6,825 bases of DNA from a bacterium (GTDB lineage: Bacteria > Pseudomonadota > Alphaproteobacteria > Caulobacterales > Hyphomonadaceae), in NCBI GenBank assembly GCA_030824255.1, contig JAVBYB010000423.1, positions 1-6,825 on the forward strand, written 5' to 3'. Made by a program: the position numbers and the translations under genes. Shown piece by piece: positions 6,700 to 6,825 of this stretch. How positions within the stretch are numbered: position 1 is the stretch's first letter; each line of letters starts with the position of its first letter. The notes beneath the pieces were generated by a model. The model ran no database searches, was not told where the DNA came from, and saw nothing but the letters and a program-made list of their open reading frames with translations.

Positions 6700-6825
6700 C
6701 TACTCCTGGGGAATGAGGGCGCCGCCGCCGCCCACCAGCGGCAGGAAGAAGCTTGCGGCAGCGAACGCGATCGCGAGGCCGAGGAGGATCTGCAGCAGCT
6801 TCTTGAAGCCCTGGCCGACATCTCC
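6700..6825 (-). CDS. trbC: TrbC, VirB2-like pilin subunit (C-terminal 41 residues only)
   Basis: The frame enters from the right edge and ends with TAG at 6702-6700. The visible end starts GDVGQGFKKLLQ and continues with a hydrophobic helix, ILLGLAIAFAAASFFLPLV, then a glycine run and a short IPQE tail. This matches the second transmembrane helix and C terminus of the TrbC/VirB2 pilin family. In RP4 the product is processed and cyclised into the pilus subunit, but whether that happens here cannot be judged from the fragment. The gene is 5 nt upstream of trbD, and the trbD ribosome site overlaps its last codons. The signal peptide and first helix lie outside the window. Confidence 0.85.
   Translation of the reverse strand, partial: GDVGQGFKKLLQILLGLAIAFAAASFFLPLVGGGGALIPQE

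Larger units (their letters stand above)
1..6825 (-). mobile_element. Mating-pair-formation core of a conjugative element (trbC-D-E-J-L-F-G-I)
   Basis: Eight consecutive minus-strand genes have the content and order of the P-type Trb conjugation operon. They are packed with overlaps or very short gaps, and no unrelated gene interrupts them. This block is known from alphaproteobacterial conjugative plasmids and integrative conjugative elements. No integrase, relaxase, origin of transfer or attachment site lies inside the window, so its boundaries and its plasmid or chromosomal nature cannot be judged. Every complete gene reads through without frameshift, which suggests the apparatus is intact and probably functional. 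That last point is inference. Confidence 0.85.

Noticed and set aside
6318..6821. A 167-codon minus-strand frame crossing trbC, trbD and the start of trbE.
   Set aside because: It is a shifted-frame shadow with Arg/Ser-rich composition. The overlapping frames carry the conserved TrbC, TrbD and TrbE motifs.
1..6825. CRISPR array, tRNA or rRNA genes, insertion sequence ends, or a rho-independent terminator.
   Set aside because: No spaced direct repeats, tRNA-like folds, transposase frames with terminal repeats, or GC hairpins followed by T runs were seen on either strand by eye.

Overview
The window is a GC-rich stretch filled almost completely by one set of co-directional genes on the minus strand. 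It is the core of a P-type (Trb/VirB-like) conjugative type IV secretion system (T4SS). In transcription order, from the right edge to the left, the genes are trbC (3' end only), trbD, trbE, trbJ, trbL, trbF, trbG and trbI (5' end only). This order, the high GC content and the wording of the conserved motifs point to an alphaproteobacterial trb operon. Such operons are known from conjugative plasmids and integrative conjugative elements. The sequence does not show which of the two this is, nor the species.

Layout from right to left: 6700-6825 is the end of the TrbC pilin. TrbD (VirB3-like) occupies 6428-6694. A 66-nt spacer at 6362-6427 carries an imperfect 16-bp tandem duplication of the trbD terminus. 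The TrbE ATPase (VirB4-like) is at 3779-6361, the secreted coiled-coil TrbJ (VirB5-like) at 3039-3779, and a 50-nt AT-containing gap at 2989-3038. TrbL (VirB6-like) is at 1618-2988 with a GTG start, TrbF (VirB8-like) at 928-1614, TrbG (VirB9-like) at 101-931, and the first 25 codons of TrbI (VirB10-like) at 1-75. Most junctions are overlaps or gaps of a few bases (TGATG at trbE/trbJ, ATGA at trbF/trbG, 3 nt at trbL/trbF, 5 nt at trbC/trbD), as expected for one translationally coupled transcript. No convincing promoter, terminator, RNA gene, CRISPR array, insertion sequence or attachment site was seen.

Together the products would form most of a mating channel. TrbC is the pilus subunit, TrbD and TrbE are the inner-membrane partner and energising ATPase, and TrbJ is a pilus-tip or assembly factor. 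TrbL and TrbF form the inner-membrane platform, and TrbG and TrbI build the outer-membrane-spanning core. The trbB ATPase, the traG coupling protein and the relaxase are not here and would be expected to the right. TrbI continues to the left.

The machinery itself is familiar, and I did not find a new system. The points worth a second look are at the joints: the duplicated trbD end, the in-frame trbD-amber-trbE arrangement, and the lack of room for a trbK entry-exclusion gene between trbJ and trbL.
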